From assembly GCA_905116865.2 (NCBI GenBank), contig CAJHNH020007046.1:45001-109000 (forward strand): DNA of 64,000 bases. Direction: 5' to 3'. Both the position numbers and the translations under genes were made by a program. Below the pieces are notes generated by a model that worked only from the letters and a program-made list of their open reading frames with translations, was not told where the DNA came from and made no database searches. This document shows positions 1 through 11,490 of this stretch, one piece after another. The stretch's first letter is position 1, and every line of letters begins with the position of its first letter. The stretch comes from Candidula unifasciata. Taxonomy: Eukaryota > Mollusca > Gastropoda > Stylommatophora > Geomitridae.

Positions 1-78
1 GGACATGAAATATTTTGAAGATTGTGGTCGTTCTCTTGAAGATTGGTTGTAGGTGGGGAAGAGCATATGATTAGTATT

Positions 79-240
79 TTAGTGTCGGAGTTAAAAAGTT
101 TGACAATCTGGTTAGCTCTTTAGTGTGGGAGTTAAACATTCTCAAATCCTGGTTACTTCTTAAACGTGAGAGTTAAACATCCTCAGTTAGTTACTGCTTT
201 AGTGCGGGCATTGAATATTTCTCATATCTAGTTAATACAC
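79..240. repeat. degenerate tandem repeat, about 40 bp unit
   Basis: About four diverged units, each beginning with a form of TTAGTGYGGGAGTTAAA and containing a CTGGTTA-like segment, recur every 38-41 bases. Nothing coding is visible in 241-924; small ORFs there have no recognisable domain. Confidence 0.6.
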
Positions 241-924
241 AATTTATTCTGGGTGTTAAGAGTTAACTTCATGACCTTGTTACCAGTTTATCATGTGTGT
301 TTAACAACCTTGCAAAATTGTCACCGTAAATAAAAATAAACAATAATAGAGAAAAGCCTGACAAGACACAGAGAAAGGAAGACAAACACATAGATTTTTT
401 ACTGCCACCCGCCTTGATGTGGATTCTACTTACTGCCTTGACAAATATGCTAGGCTTTGCGCCTAAACAGGTCCAATCACTTACTTACTGTTTTCAGGGT
501 ACAAGCAAGGGCAGTGTACTAAACTCCATGAATATGTTTCAGAAAATCGCAACAGGTAGTACAAAGCAATTCATAAATGGCACTACCTACTTCCCCGGGA
601 TCTATACACCTGGCCATGTCGGTGAGAAAGGTTATGAATGAACATACTACTGGCATGCAGTGCCGCAGAGTAGTTATCATCAACGCTGTACGGGCTAAGT
701 TTGTGGCTGTAAACGAATTCATGACACTAGCTAACAAGATTGCGTGCCATGGGAGTAAATCATGTTGAAGTTCTCCTCTGCCACCTTCAAAGTTGAGTTA
801 GGAGGTATTATAACTGGGATATTGTCACCTCTGTGTGCTGACAGGTTGCTATGGGGTTTTCATATCTAATACATAAATGACATTTTAAATGCACACAGTT
901 AGTAACCAGTAGACGATATCTGAT

Positions 925-1197
925 TAAATTCTTTATTGAACATTCCGACGTAAATGTCTGCTATTGAACAGTTCTACACGATTAATTCTTTATTGAACAT
1001 TCACACGTAATCTGGTCCATGTCTGCTATTGACTAGCAGGTCCCTACGATATCCAATTAAATTCTTTATTGAACATTCACACGTAATCTGGTCCATGTCT
1101 GCTATTGACTAGCAGGTCCCTACGATATCCGATTAAATGCTTTATTGAACATTCACACGTAATCTGGTCCATGTCTGCTAATGACTAGCAGGTCCAA
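925..1197. repeat. tandem repeat, 76 bp unit
   Basis: The block TATTGAACAT recurs at 991, 1067 and 1143, an exact 76-base spacing. An older diverged copy begins near 925. Units carry CACACGTAATCTGGTCCATG followed by TGCTATTGACTAGCAGG. About 3.5 copies. Confidence 0.85.
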
Positions 1198-2115
1198 CAA
1201 GAGATGATGACATTTATCAAGTACAGAATCGACGTCTACTACCATCCACATTCGTTACCTTCTAGTTCTGTTTTATCACACAAGCAATACACACAATGGT
1301 TGATCCAGCATCTTTGATCATGGCTGATAGACTCCTTGGCCAGTTGAAACTCGTCGGCTACCACCTCTGGTTAGGATGTCACAAGGTTGTCGCCTGGCTG
1401 TTCCTCTCATGGAATAGAATCTTCTTCATGTTATCAAGTATACACTGTTCAAATTCACTCATCTATCAAATACCATTCACGCCAGCTGTCAAACACGTAC
1501 TAACTGATTAGACCTTGGTCTAACCTTATAACCCTCGTTCTGGGCTTCACGTGCTGGTCTGAGTCCTTTTTGTATATCTTGTGTTTCTACGAGTATTCAC
1601 ATTCTCCTGTATTTCTCTCTTATCTCATGTTTACTCCTATATAACTGTTTAGAGAATGCCAGTGGAAAAAAAAATATTACAATACCCAACTATTCATAGG
1701 AACAAACAGTAGAGCTACCTTAGTGTGGATGCTGCTTCAGAGAACTGAGCACGCATAGGAATGCCTGGTGTGCAGTGTCGTTGATTGTAATAACATCACA
1801 TAAGTGAATAATACATAAAAATGTGAATGCTTTTTGTGGCTCCAAATGTTGTTGTTGTTGTTTTTTTTAAGATAACCTTGGCCTGACGGCGTGGAAAAGG
1901 TTTTTTTTTTTTTTTTTTTGTTTACTTGCTTTGCTATAGACATTTAGGGCCAATGTGAAACCTAGACCTTCGAGCATATAGAGCAAGCGAGCATCTGTAT
2001 ACAGAATGCCATTTTACCGCTCTTGATATATTTAACGATGTCTGATAGCCCGACCACTACACTATCAAATCAGTGGCGGACTGTTTCCCATAAAAGCCAC
2101 AGTTTTGTTTGGGTT
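1198..2115. other. intergenic DNA, no gene recognised
   Basis: No ORF with a recognisable domain. It contains poly-T runs (about 1902-1919) beside GCGTGGAAAAGG, a phrase that also occurs in repeat family F elsewhere in this window (5430, 28905), so 1870-1930 is probably a fragment of that SINE-like family. Confidence 0.5.
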
Positions 2116-2475
2116 GTAAAACGTATCAACATCATGGCACAAGAGTAGTAACCCATAAGTACTCCGTTCTACTTCTAACACAAGCCTGAGTCTGATGGAT
2201 CTCAGTGCCGTGCGCGAACTCCGTAGCACCGGCGAGGATCCTGAAATATTTTAGGTAGATTTTTAAACTACAAATTTTACCCGAACAACGCCATTAGGCT
2301 ACTCCTTTCGATTTACAACTGCCCAGGGATTTTTTAGGAGCGCAACGATACACCCGGGCGTCCGATATTACTACCCAGAGACTAGGGGAGATTATTGGAA
2401 GTCCACGTTTAAAAAATTCAAGCCTTCACCAGGGCGTCTAACACTTGAGGCGGACGCCATGCATCGAGACCACTC
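2116..2475 (-). mobile_element. SINE-like repeat, family C (tRNA-headed)
   Basis: Matches two other copies here (24836-25150 and 33895-34290), sharing CATCATGGCACA, CATAAGTGCTCCG, CACGGGCGTCCGAT and CCCAGAGACCAGGG. The tRNA-like head lies at the right end on the minus strand (about 2425-2475: CTTGAGGCGGACGCCATGC), so the element is read leftwards. The B-box is worn in this copy but clear in the 34.2-kb copy. Confidence 0.65.
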
Positions 2476-2615
2476 AGCCCCCAAACCACACTGTGACTCG
2501 GGGCACACCTGTTCTCCTTGGAGCTGGAGCAGGCAGCACTGACAGAACCATTCTTCCAACGGATTCAGTAGAGAAACAAGATTATTATGACCTGGAGAAA
2601 ATGAGGCATCTGTGT

Positions 2616-2806
2616 TTAACCAGAGGGTCTGGCCGGCTCACTATACTCAGAGGAAAGTCAAAACGGACATATAACTAGATTGCGACAGATACAGTCAGTA
2701 TTGGAACTCAGCGCTAACTGCTGAAGATGAGGACGGAGCATGGATGGGAATGCACCGAGTGCTGTGATGTCAATTCTTGACTCAACTGAACTCAACTCAA
2801 CTCATT
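2616..2806 (+). mobile_element. LINE 3' end fragment, family L1 of this window
   Basis: Peptide remnants resembling GSGRLTILRGKSKR and the DNA phrases CTGCTGAAGATG and GTGCTGTGATGT align with fragments at 50.3-51.0 kb and 57.4-57.8 kb. The end is a short (CTCAA)-type tail at about 2776-2804. Only the terminal part of the second ORF and the tail remain. Confidence 0.55.
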
Positions 2807-3412
2807 GTCCGTTCTCCAAGCACTATCAAGCAAAAAACAAGACAAACTAATTGCAGATCTAAGGACCAACATTGTCATACTCTCCAAGGAAGCAAAACTG
2901 GATACCAGCCCACTGTGGTATTCAAGGAAATGAGAGAGCAGATGAGTTGGCAAAAGCTGGGAGTAATCTTCCACAACCTCATCCACCACACAGCTACAAG
3001 GAAACCAAAACAGCGCTAAAGCAGTCTTTCAAGCGGGAGTGGAGAAGGCAGAATGGAGATTACAGACCAGAGAGTGACAGCATAAACAAACTCAATAGGA
3101 AAGAACAAACAACAATTGTTAGACTTCGGACTGGACACTGTGGTCTTCGAGCACACCTGTACAAGATAGGCATAAAAGAATCTGCTGCCTGTGATTGTGG
3201 AGCAGAAAGACAGACCCCTGAGCACATACTACAGTACTGCCCTTACCTCTCCCAGCAAAGACTGTGGATCTGGCCCAGGGGATCCACATTGCGAGAGAAG
3301 CTATGGGGGACCGGTGGCGACCTTAAACGCACAATCCTATTTTTGACTCAGACGGGACTCAATGTGTAGCATGACTGATGTCGAACGCAGAAGAAGAAGA
3401 AGGAGGTCCATG
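2807..3412 (+). pseudogene. LINE ORF2 3' fragment: RNase H C-terminus plus Cys motif
   Basis: The open stretch 2872-3366 contains WIPAHCGIQGNERADELAK, the last RNase H motif with its catalytic Asp, then a terminal CDC...H...C Cys/His motif (about residues 107-128) typical of LINE ORF2 C-termini. The preceding RNase H strand (SVLQALSS-like) is present at 2808-2880 in another frame, so one frameshift lies near 2880. The copy is 5'-truncated at about 2807, directly against the tail of the previous LINE. After the stop comes a roughly 45-base 3' end finishing in GCAGAAGAAGAAGAAGG, a (GAA)n tail. Dead copy; no RT domain. Confidence 0.8.
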
Positions 3413-3816
3413 TAGTCTACATCACAGTGATACATCCCTGTTGTTGTTACAGCCAGTAAGATCATCCTTGTTCTTGTGACTGATATGGTATTCGATTCTG
3501 TGAAGCCCTAAGGTACTCATCCCTAGTGCCAGAAAAGTGTATTTTCTGATAAATTTATGGGGTAAGTTGGTGTTTTCCAGCCCTCTTGATATCTACGTGG
3601 ATTCTCTTTTTTTTTCCCCTAGGAGATTTCCCCGAAGCAAGTTCATCAAAATCGTGACTAATTATTACACTTGTTGACAATATATGCAGGTAGTCGAGAA
3701 CTGTAAGAAACTGGATGGCTTTTAAAAAAATTATCTGATTGTGACCTCTCCACGGAGTAAAGCTCTATCCATCCGCTTTTTTCTATCAGTACTAATTGAC
3801 TGACTGACTGACTTTC
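3413..3816. other. intergenic DNA, no gene recognised
   Basis: Unique-looking sequence with no usable ORF and a short (GACT)n run at 3796-3812 just before a family B repeat. Confidence 0.4.
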
Positions 3817-4022
3817 TACCCCACCAGGACATCACACACGCGATAAACACCCGATGACACAATGTGCCACCATGTGGATGAGGATCACCGTGGAGAGGTC
3901 CCAAAAACCGCGTTCAGCCTTTAGGCCATATTTATGGCCAGACTATATTGCGGCCCCTGGCAAGAGTCAGAGAAGGGCTTCAAATAATGAAAAATTTCAT
4001 CCTAAAAAGGACGGGAAGTAGT
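3817..4022 (+). mobile_element. short interspersed repeat, family B
   Basis: About 205 bp beginning TACCCCACCAGGACATCACA and ending in a small hairpin-like CCTAAAAAGGACG. Six copies are visible in the window (3817, 7421, 21105 on plus; 26651, 26882, 27110 on minus). No ORF and no clear pol III boxes. It could be a SINE or a non-autonomous DNA element. The 3' hairpin recalls Helitron ends, but a CTRR terminus is not seen. Confidence 0.75.
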
Positions 4023-4670
4023 TGTATGGATCAGTACTAATTTTCCCAGCTGTATATTCATAGTTGGACCGGTGGCCTTCTTTATCCATTCATACAGGTT
4101 TCTAACAGTATTTAAAGTGCTTTAACAAAAACTGACGCAATAGCAGTCAACTATGTGTGCGTGCGTGTGTGCGTGCATGTGTCTACATTTAAAATTGGCG
4201 CGTATACGTGTAAACTATATTATATGACATATAACAAGTCTAATCAAACGAAGTGTCACAAATTTCACATATGAGATGAAGTGATTAGTTCCCTTTCTCC
4301 CTTTCCGGCCGTGACCGTCTCAGCTGCTAGAACGCTTTGTTTGATAGAAGTCCGTAAAAATCTAGACTGTAACCGCTCAAGCGAAGCCGTTTGGACATGC
4401 ACGGTTGGTGTTGTTATGACAAAGGCTCGGAAATTACAGTTGGAGAAACAACGACAATCGTTAGATGGAGGACGCAGGCAAGAAGTTGGTGTGAAAATAT
4501 TTCACCATTTTTTTGTATCAATAATTCAAGATTAGAAATAGGTGTCTGTGCGCGCGTGTACGCGTGCAGGCATACGCGTGTGTGAGAGACACTAATCACC
4601 TTCTTTTTTTTTAATCCTTATCCTTTTATATATTTTTTTTTTTCTATTTATCTTCTGTCTAATAAATAGA
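4023..4670. other. intergenic DNA, no gene recognised
   Basis: Short GT-rich and CG-rich alternating tracts (4157-4182, 4548-4585) and T-rich runs. ORFs of 61-84 residues overlap on both strands with no domain, so none is called. Confidence 0.4.
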
Positions 4671-4984
4671 TCCTCGTGTGGGTTTTGGTGCACTATTGTG
4701 GAAAAAAAAAAAAAAAAAAGAATAGACCCACTGCCTACACAAAAGCATGTGGTAAGAGTCGACTAATTGGGAGCCTCCTTCAAAGTCGGAGTACATCTGC
4801 CTGAGAGGTAAGTAATCAATGGTCTGCATACAAATGAGTCAGATCTGTAAAACGGATGCAGACGCAACACTCAGGTTCTGGAACACGACTGCAGTCTAGA
4901 AGTGGATGAACAACCAGAACTTTCCGCCAGAGTTTACAGCTGGTGAACGCGAAGAAGAAGAAGAAGAAGAAGAAGAAGAAGAAA
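4671..4984 (+). mobile_element. SINE-like repeat, family A, (GAA)n tail
   Basis: Full-length member of the commonest repeat here: head CGTGTGGGTT, then AGAATAGACCCACTGCC, GTCGACTAATTGGGAG, GAGTACATCTGCCTGAGAGG, and tail GAACGCGAAGAAGAAG. At least twelve full or partial copies occur on both strands. The same (GAA)n tail ends the LINE fragments at 3.4 and 39.07 kb, which suggests mobilisation by that kind of LINE (inference). Confidence 0.8.
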
Positions 4985-5023
4985 GTTTATCTAATATCTA
5001 ACTAGTACCTGCCTGTCTCCCAG

Positions 5024-5110
5024 GTCGACTCGGCCTTAAATCGGTACAGGTAAAGTCATGCGAAGTAAAGGCGGCTAGCGGGATGTTCACAAAATCACCC
5101 CCTGCGTGCC
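5024..5110 (+). mobile_element. SINE-like repeat, family F fragment
   Basis: Shares AGGTCGACT, GGTAAAGTCATG and AGTAAAGGCGGCTAGC with the fuller copy at 48.25-48.42 kb. A 3'-type fragment of the same family (GCGTGGAAAAGGGTCC, TTTACTTTA) lies at 5400-5515. Confidence 0.55.
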
Positions 5111-5140
5111 AACTGGTCTATGAATTTTCCGGTTCCGATT

Positions 5141-5400
5141 CCTTCTGAGAAAAAAAAAATTAAAAGTTCGATCACTCTCAGACTGCTGCTAGCTAGCCGA
5201 GGCTGCTAACAGTCTCCGCCTATATTTGTGGTCTGGTTTATTTGCGTCACTTTCGTGACTAAAATTCTAGTATTTGAGCGGTCTCTGGGTTTAGTGCTTC
5301 CTTTCGAGTCAGACCGCTCGTCTTCTACCCTGTTGTTAGCTGTGCATGTCTTTCCATTTCTTCTTGGTGTTTCCTCTTGGTGATCTATGAAATATAGATC
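5141..5400 (+). mobile_element. interspersed repeat, family D
   Basis: Shares GACTGCTGCTAGCTAGCC, ACAGTCTCCGCCTATATT and GCGTCACTTTCGTGACT with copies at 59970-60385 (+) and 6655-7045 (-). No ORF and no recognised superfamily; the copies differ in 3' extent. Confidence 0.65.
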
Positions 5401-5756
5401 TAGCCTTTTATATCCAATACCCCCAAAGGCGTGGAAAAGGGTCCTTTACTTTATTCACTTGCTTTTAGCCCAGTGCGTCTGAAAGCGTAGAAAGGGCTTC
5501 TTTACGTTACCTTTTCTGCTCCATGTTAACATACCCGCCTTATGTCTGTCTGTCTGTTTAACTGTTTATATGTCTACGTGTTTATTTGTCTATCGCTCTC
5601 AGTCTCTTTATATATGTGTAAATGAGTATGTCACCACAAAACGTGTCAATGTTACCCAGCTTCGACGATTAAAAAAAAACACATCAAGCACAGCCTTCGT
5701 GAAGAAAGAGAACTGTCATCAACACACTTCTGGAAGAAGTCCTTGCCACAACAAAT

Positions 5757-6330
5757 TCTTCTTTGTGCACTTGCTGTAAACTCAAAAAGTTCTGGTTGTT
5801 CATCCGGAATACCTTCTAAAACCTGAGTTTTGCATTCTCATCCGTTTACCTGTCTGACTTATTTGTGTGCAGACTCCTCCGAATAAGGGTCCCAAATTAT
5901 CTAGGTTAAAAACATATCCTGACAGGACCTCAGTGATTTGTAAAATTGTGATTTATTTCCGGCAAACATGGCAGGCAGACCATTAGCTCCGACACAGATT
6001 AGCAATAATGTTCTACCGATTGATGACATGACAGCTGTAGATGTTCTTTGCCTTAGAGTTAGGTGTAGGGTTAGTGTTATGGTTGGGGTTGGAGTTATAG
6101 TAAATTATATATTATTTCCCAGTTTGCAATATACTAGATGACTTATTGAGGTCCTGTTAGGGTATGTTTTCAACCTCGATAATTTGAGACCGTTATTCGG
6201 AGGAGGGCCCTGTTCGTCGTCTTTCATGAAAATACCCTCTGACTTAGAAGGAAACACCTCTAATTAGTCGACTTTAAAGTCATGCTTTTGTTCCCCGGGG
6301 GGGGGGGGGGGGGGGGGTCTATTCCTTTTT
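5757..6330 (-). mobile_element. SINE family A copy split by a TIR element
   Basis: The minus-strand family A tail and body run from 5757 to about 5873 and resume at 6209 (GACTTAGAAGGAAACACC, TAATTAGTCGAC). The middle is displaced by a TIR element (next entry). The head side runs into a poly-G tract at 6296-6317. Confidence 0.6.
5874..6208. mobile_element. non-autonomous DNA element with about 60 bp TIRs
   Basis: The left end CTCCTCCGAATAAGGGTC...CAGGACCTCA is mirrored at the right end (TTATTCGGAGGAG read inward). The two arms match over about 60 bases with a few changes. The interior (about 200 bp) has no ORF and includes degenerate GTTAGGGTTA-like text. It lies inside a SINE family A copy, so it is younger than that insertion. 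I found no convincing target duplication, so the superfamily is open. Confidence 0.7.
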
Positions 6331-6654
6331 TCGTTCTAAAGATGGACTGCGGAACCCAGACTGGAATGGGGGGGGGGGGGGCGCCACATCAAGCAAGCAA
6401 ACAAACACACAAATAAACAAGCTATACTAGCGTGTACAGATAACGTCAATTAACGCCTTCATGGCAGTTCTATTTCCACCTGGCTGACACTTGTCACCCC
6501 ATCTTGACTATACGCTGACAGGCATTCTAGGGTCGACAAACGAAGAAAAAGACTACCCTATTCGATCTGACCTTCTTTACTCCAAACAATCTGTACCGTA
6601 CCTGCAGTCCCCTAAAATGTTCGCCCTTGTTGGAGACGGTGACATGTCCTCTCT

Positions 6655-7045
6655 GATCTCTATATTTTCACATTTCAGATCTATCCAAACGCAAAAACTG
6701 TTTTCAGTACTTTTCGGCAAAGTAAAATACTCAAAATTGTATAATTATAAATGGTCGTCCAAAGGACGTTATGTTGAGAAAGTCGCTTTCCTAAAATTCG
6801 CCTGACCAAATCAGAAGGAGCTGAAACCAAGGAGAAAACATCAGAAATGAAAGAGCAAGAAGAACACTGTTGATAACAGGATAGGGAATGAGCCGTCTGA
6901 CTTGGAGGACAGAAGCATTAAGCCCAGAGACGGCGAAAATACCAGAACTTAGGCTACGAAAGTGGCGCAAATAAACAAGACCACAAATATAGCCTGAAAC
7001 TGTTGGCAGCTTCTGCTATCTAGCAGTAGGTTAAACATGGTTGAA
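6655..7045 (-). mobile_element. interspersed repeat, family D (minus copy)
   Basis: Reverse-complement match to 59970-60385, including the AAAAGTACTGAAAACAG and CCACAAATATAG segments. It overlaps a 104-residue ORF at 6491-6805 that has no domain and is taken as chance. Confidence 0.6.
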
Positions 7046-7420
7046 TTTTTGATGTTTTTTCTCAAAAGGAATTGGAAAATAGGAATCTACCATCTAAGGA
7101 TTAGAAGTTCACCAGCATCCATAATGTATTGTGAAAGTTCAGACACTTAATACCGAGACTAAAACCAGATCTAACAGAAAATGTCATACAGCTAATGAAT
7201 TGAAAATCTCTAAAAAAAAAAAAAGAATACCCAGGCTGCAGCTAAGTGTGGCTTGTTTCAAACGACATGTGAACTTAATGTCAGAGATATAATAATATTG
7301 AGCAAAATGTACTATAATGCCACAAACATAAACTTTATAAAATTTATTAACTGTACTGCCCGCTGCTACATTCATGTGATCATAGCAAACACGATAACAA
7401 TTACTGACTGAAGGATTTTT

Positions 7421-7605
7421 TACCCCAAAAGGATATCACACAAGCAAAAAGCACGCGGTGACACAAAGTGCCCCGATGCGGATGAGGATCACCCGGGGAG
7501 AGGTCCCAGAGACCCCTTTCAGCCGTTAGGCTATGACCATGGATAGACCATATCTATGCCCCGGCTATATTCAGGGCGCTAGTCAGAAACCAGGGTGGGG
7601 CTTCA
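7421..7605 (+). mobile_element. short interspersed repeat, family B
   Basis: Diverged copy: TACCCCAAAAGGATATCACA, GATGAGGATCACC and GGGCTTCAAA are in the family B order. It has a short internal repetition (CCATGG/CCATAT). Confidence 0.65.
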
Positions 7606-7635
7606 AACAAAAAAGTACTTTAAACTGAACAATCA

Positions 7636-8105
7636 AAACATGAATAATCTGTTACAACTGATACTTAGTGTGTGTGCAATATTAAAAATCTAAAACATGA
7701 ATAATCTGTTACAAATGATACTTAGTGTGTGTGCAATATTAAAAATCTAAAACATGAATAATCTGTTACAAATGATACTTAGTGTGTGTGCAATATTAAA
7801 AATCTAAAACATGAATAATTTGGTACAAGTGAAACTTAGTGTGCGTTCAATATTAAAAATCTTAAACATGAATAATCTGTTACATTTGATACTTAGTGTG
7901 TGTGCAATATTAAAAATCTAAAACAAGAATAATCTGTTACAGTTGATACTTAGTGTGTGTGCAATATTAAAAATCTAAAACATTAATAATCTGTTACAGT
8001 TGATACTTAGTGTGTGTGCAATATTAAAAATCTAAAACATTTATAATCTGTTACAACTGATACTTAGTGTGTGTGCAATATTAAAAATCTTAAACATTAA
8101 TAAAT
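7636..8105. repeat. minisatellite, 57 bp unit, about 8 copies
   Basis: TGAATAATCT recurs at 7641 and 7698 (57 bases) and onward. Each unit contains ATACTTAGTGTGTGTGCAAT and TTAAAAATCTAAAACAT. AT-rich, non-coding. Confidence 0.9.
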
Positions 8106-9060
8106 AATAGATGAATGTCTGGTGTCTGCATTAATGGCCCTCAAGGGCTTGGAGGGAGAATGGAGCAGTGGCGAAACGTGATCAAATCGCATGTGTGAGC
8201 GTTAGCAGGTAACTGTTACCCTGGCGAGGGTGTCACGGGATTTTTTCCTCCTGTGCGATTCGCTGTTTAGAATATGCGTGGGCAGCTAACATTTGCAAGC
8301 ATTAGTAACCGGTAGCTTTCACATGTTATGGAAACCACGGCCAGCTCCAGATTTATAAATCCGTACAGCTCAAACGGGAATTTCCGTTCTTGTGCAAGAA
8401 TTGAGTCCCTCTGCGTCCACAGTTTTATCGAGGAGATGTATACACAAATTAAACTACAGTTTCATTAATTTTCGACATATTTTTTAGAACTATACGTCAT
8501 TTTTAAGGTAAATAAGTGTGCCAATTAAATATAAAAATAAAGGCTCTTACAGACAAACAAAAATGCTTTTGCTACAGTCAACATGAACATAAACATCAAT
8601 AACGTTTAGATGTAAGCTAAAAGTTGTTCCAGCAAAAGTAAAGAAATATCAGTGCTAACTCTTTGATTCTGAGAGGGTATTGTTGCATCAGAGGAGCGGG
8701 AGGGGGAAGGGGAGGGGTTACATTTGTACTTTATCAAATTTAGCGCAGAAAAATACTTCTATGAAACATACACATGTCATACATAACATAAATATAAATG
8801 ATTGATGGTTATTATTATTATTATTAGTAGACTACTACAACATATAATTATACTGTTATTTAGTAATTAGTAAACAAGCACAATCAGTATGAAATTGATA
8901 TGTGCAATACTTTTTTTCACCCAGAGTAGTTTTCCTAACAGTACTTATAGCACTACTAAATATGTATCCTCAAGGTACAAACAGCACAAACAAATTTGTC
9001 CAGTTTCATCTTGTTCGATGAAATCAATTCCTTATCGTAGCGAATTTTTTTGTAACAAAT
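8106..9060. other. intergenic DNA, no gene recognised
   Basis: AT-rich, with a short (TTA)n run at 8810-8826. No ORF with a domain. A diverged family A tail fragment (CAACCAGAAGTTTCCGCA) follows at about 9071-9112. Confidence 0.4.
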
Positions 9061-9390
9061 ATGCATAAGAAGTGAATGAACAACCAGAAGTTTCCGCAAG
9101 AGTTTACAGCCAGTGTTTGCAAAGCCAGTTTACAAAAATTAACACAGACCGTACAAATGCAAATTTGCAAAAGAAGTCACATTGAAGACAAAACTGTATG
9201 GTACACGAGAGGATATGGATTGCACGATAGCTTTCATAAAGGCTACCGGTCTCCTGATATAAGTTTTCTGACAGAAGGTTCGAAGAAGAAGAAGAAGACT
9301 GCCAGTTGTATTATATTTATAATTTGTCTACTCTGGAACTCAGGCTCTGTCCGTGACGATTCCCATTTTCAAATTTTGACACCTGAGTAA

Positions 9391-10245
9391 CCTCAGTTTA
9401 ATAACGTTGCTTTACATGCACGCCTCGCTTGTGACGAAGAAGACAAATACATGACTGTGGAACAGACAATAAAATCACATATATGAGACAGTAAAGTGCA
9501 ATGCAATCACATACAGAACCAATGACAACACAATACAATCAAACATTTGAGACAGTAAAATACAATGCAGTCACATGTATGACCCATGACAACACAATAC
9601 AATCACATATGTGTCACATGACAACACAATACAACAAAATATATGGCAAAGCACATAACTTCAAACAAAAAAAAAACAGAGGAAGCAAACAGCAGCAGAG
9701 CTCCCGGCAAGACACGCAGACAAACAAACGATGTAATTACAGACATTAATTTGATCGGTTTACATCCGAAACGTCGGTGCCATCAGTCGCCGGTTGGTTT
9801 TATTGCTACTCGACCAACACTGTTGGTACGGCAGTCTGTTGGAGTCTCCGCTCCACCTGGGCACAGCCTGCAAGGTTCCCAGTACTAGAGCAGCGCCAGG
9901 CAGGGCTGTCGAAATTATTTTGGAAACAGTTCCACATTTTTTTTGGGGGGGGGGGGGGGGGGGGGGGGTTAGAAGATACCAAAGGGTAAAACACTTCTTT
10001 ATTAAAATCCGTTAAAATATCTTTAAAAACAGATAAATGTATAAATGGTTTACCTTTCATTTGATCAGATTTGACATTCTTTACTCGTTACACAATCTGC
10101 TAAACCATTATGTTTTTCGCTCAGTTTGCTACAAAGCTGCCGTCGCGGCTTCCACTTGGTGCAGCTATTGTCATGGGGCAGTAACTTTAACCTCATTAAT
10201 GAATTTATTTTGAAAGCCTTCAGAGAAAAGCGATTATATAAGAGT
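9391..10245. other. intergenic DNA with loose ACAATACAATCACAT repetition and a poly-G run
   Basis: Between 9470 and 9650, ACAACACAATACAATC recurs in imperfect units. A run of about 26 G lies at 9944-9969. Small ORFs crossing it read poly-Gly or poly-Pro and are not credible genes. Confidence 0.5.
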
Positions 10246-10246
10246 G

Positions 10247-10323
<77 letters not shown>
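10246..10323. repeat. (TA)n microsatellite
   Basis: About 38 uninterrupted TA dinucleotides. Confidence 0.97.
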
Positions 10324-10326
<3 letters not shown>

Positions 10327-11007
10327 TGATTTTTAAGTTTTCATTTCCCTAATTTGTTTTAACAACGCTACCTCCGCTATTCTCATTTTTTTTAAACGAC
10401 TTACTTGGTTATTTACAAGTACAGTAGTAAGCTTTATTTCCGTCTCTTACAAAAAATACAAACAGCTTTGGCATGTGATAACCAAAAAACCATTTTTTTA
10501 CTTTGCTAATAATATCATTTAAACGACCACTAATATAAAGACGCAATTATTTGTTGCGTGTTCTAAAGTGGCAAACCAGACTATCTCTATTTCTGTGCAG
10601 AGAATGATTGTGACATTAACTATATTAGACAAGTGCGATTTCTATTGTCTTTCTTTTCCAAAAGCCCTTGATGAGAGAGCGAGTAGTAGGTGGATTTGGG
10701 AAGTGTGTGTGTGTGTGTGTGTACACATATATTGTTAATTAAGCAGAGAGAACACTAAAACATACTAAAACATCGGGTAAGCTATAAAACCCAAACAAAA
10801 CGTTAACGTTGAGCACATACATAAATTAGACAATACTACACAAGTGCACATTATCAATTATCTGTGTATGTCGACTCAGCCAGGTTGATATCTAGTCAAT
10901 AGTCTGCTGAGGCACGTGGGGCCCGGAACAATAATATCCCGGTAAATGACAGGGGCCATCACTCGAGGGTAAGATAAAACTGTGTAGGCAGTTCAGCCCC
11001 CGAGGAT

Positions 11008-11490
11008 TTAGATGAAACTGTGTTGGCAGTTTAGTCCACTGGGCTCCAAAGTTTCCAAAGCGTATATAAAGCGACTTTCAAGAACTCTGTCGCTAGGGTG
11101 GCTAGATTTAATGGCTGTCACCTCCATGTCGTGGACACGTTGGAGGTCCTGGGAAATGAAATACAGTAGTACTGGTTTCAGGGCACCGCTCTGCACGTCC
11201 AAAAAATTTTGTCTGCACCTGTCGGCCAGTCGTAAACCCATTTCATCAATGTATTTAATGCCACATCTGTTGCAGTTGATGGCGTAAATGACATTACGGC
11301 TCGTGCAGTAGAATGCTTCACATATGTGGAAGGTGGCATTCGAGAATTTCAGGTTGGTACCCTGAACCACATATGGATAGGTCCTGGTACTCAGAAGCAG
11401 GACGTAACCGACTCTTAACTAGAACGTCTTGAGGTTACGGTCATGTATGAAGGCCACGAGAAAAAGTCTTGCTTGTTGTAGGGTAAGCCC
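11008..11490 (-). pseudogene. Penelope-like element remnant with GIY-YIG endonuclease domain
   Basis: The minus-strand frame 11370-11008 has the layout of a Penelope-like GIY-YIG domain: NVIYAINCNRCGIKYIDEMG at the N-side, then a conserved Arg with His replaced, PVLLYF, and a C-terminal ESRFIYALETLEPSGLN. Family knowledge: active copies have YIG and GETG here, while this copy reads YID and DEMG, so catalysis is unlikely. Just upstream, in two frames, are LFLVAFIHDRNLK and VLVKSRLRPASEY, the RT-to-linker segment normal for these elements, separated by a frameshift near 11425. The rest of the RT is missing or not recognisable. Truncated and inactive. Confidence 0.75.

Noticed and set aside
6058..6120. 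Telomere-like GTTAGGGTTA text
   Set aside because: Too irregular; only the 52.17-52.24 kb blocks have clean TTAGGG/CCCTAA units.
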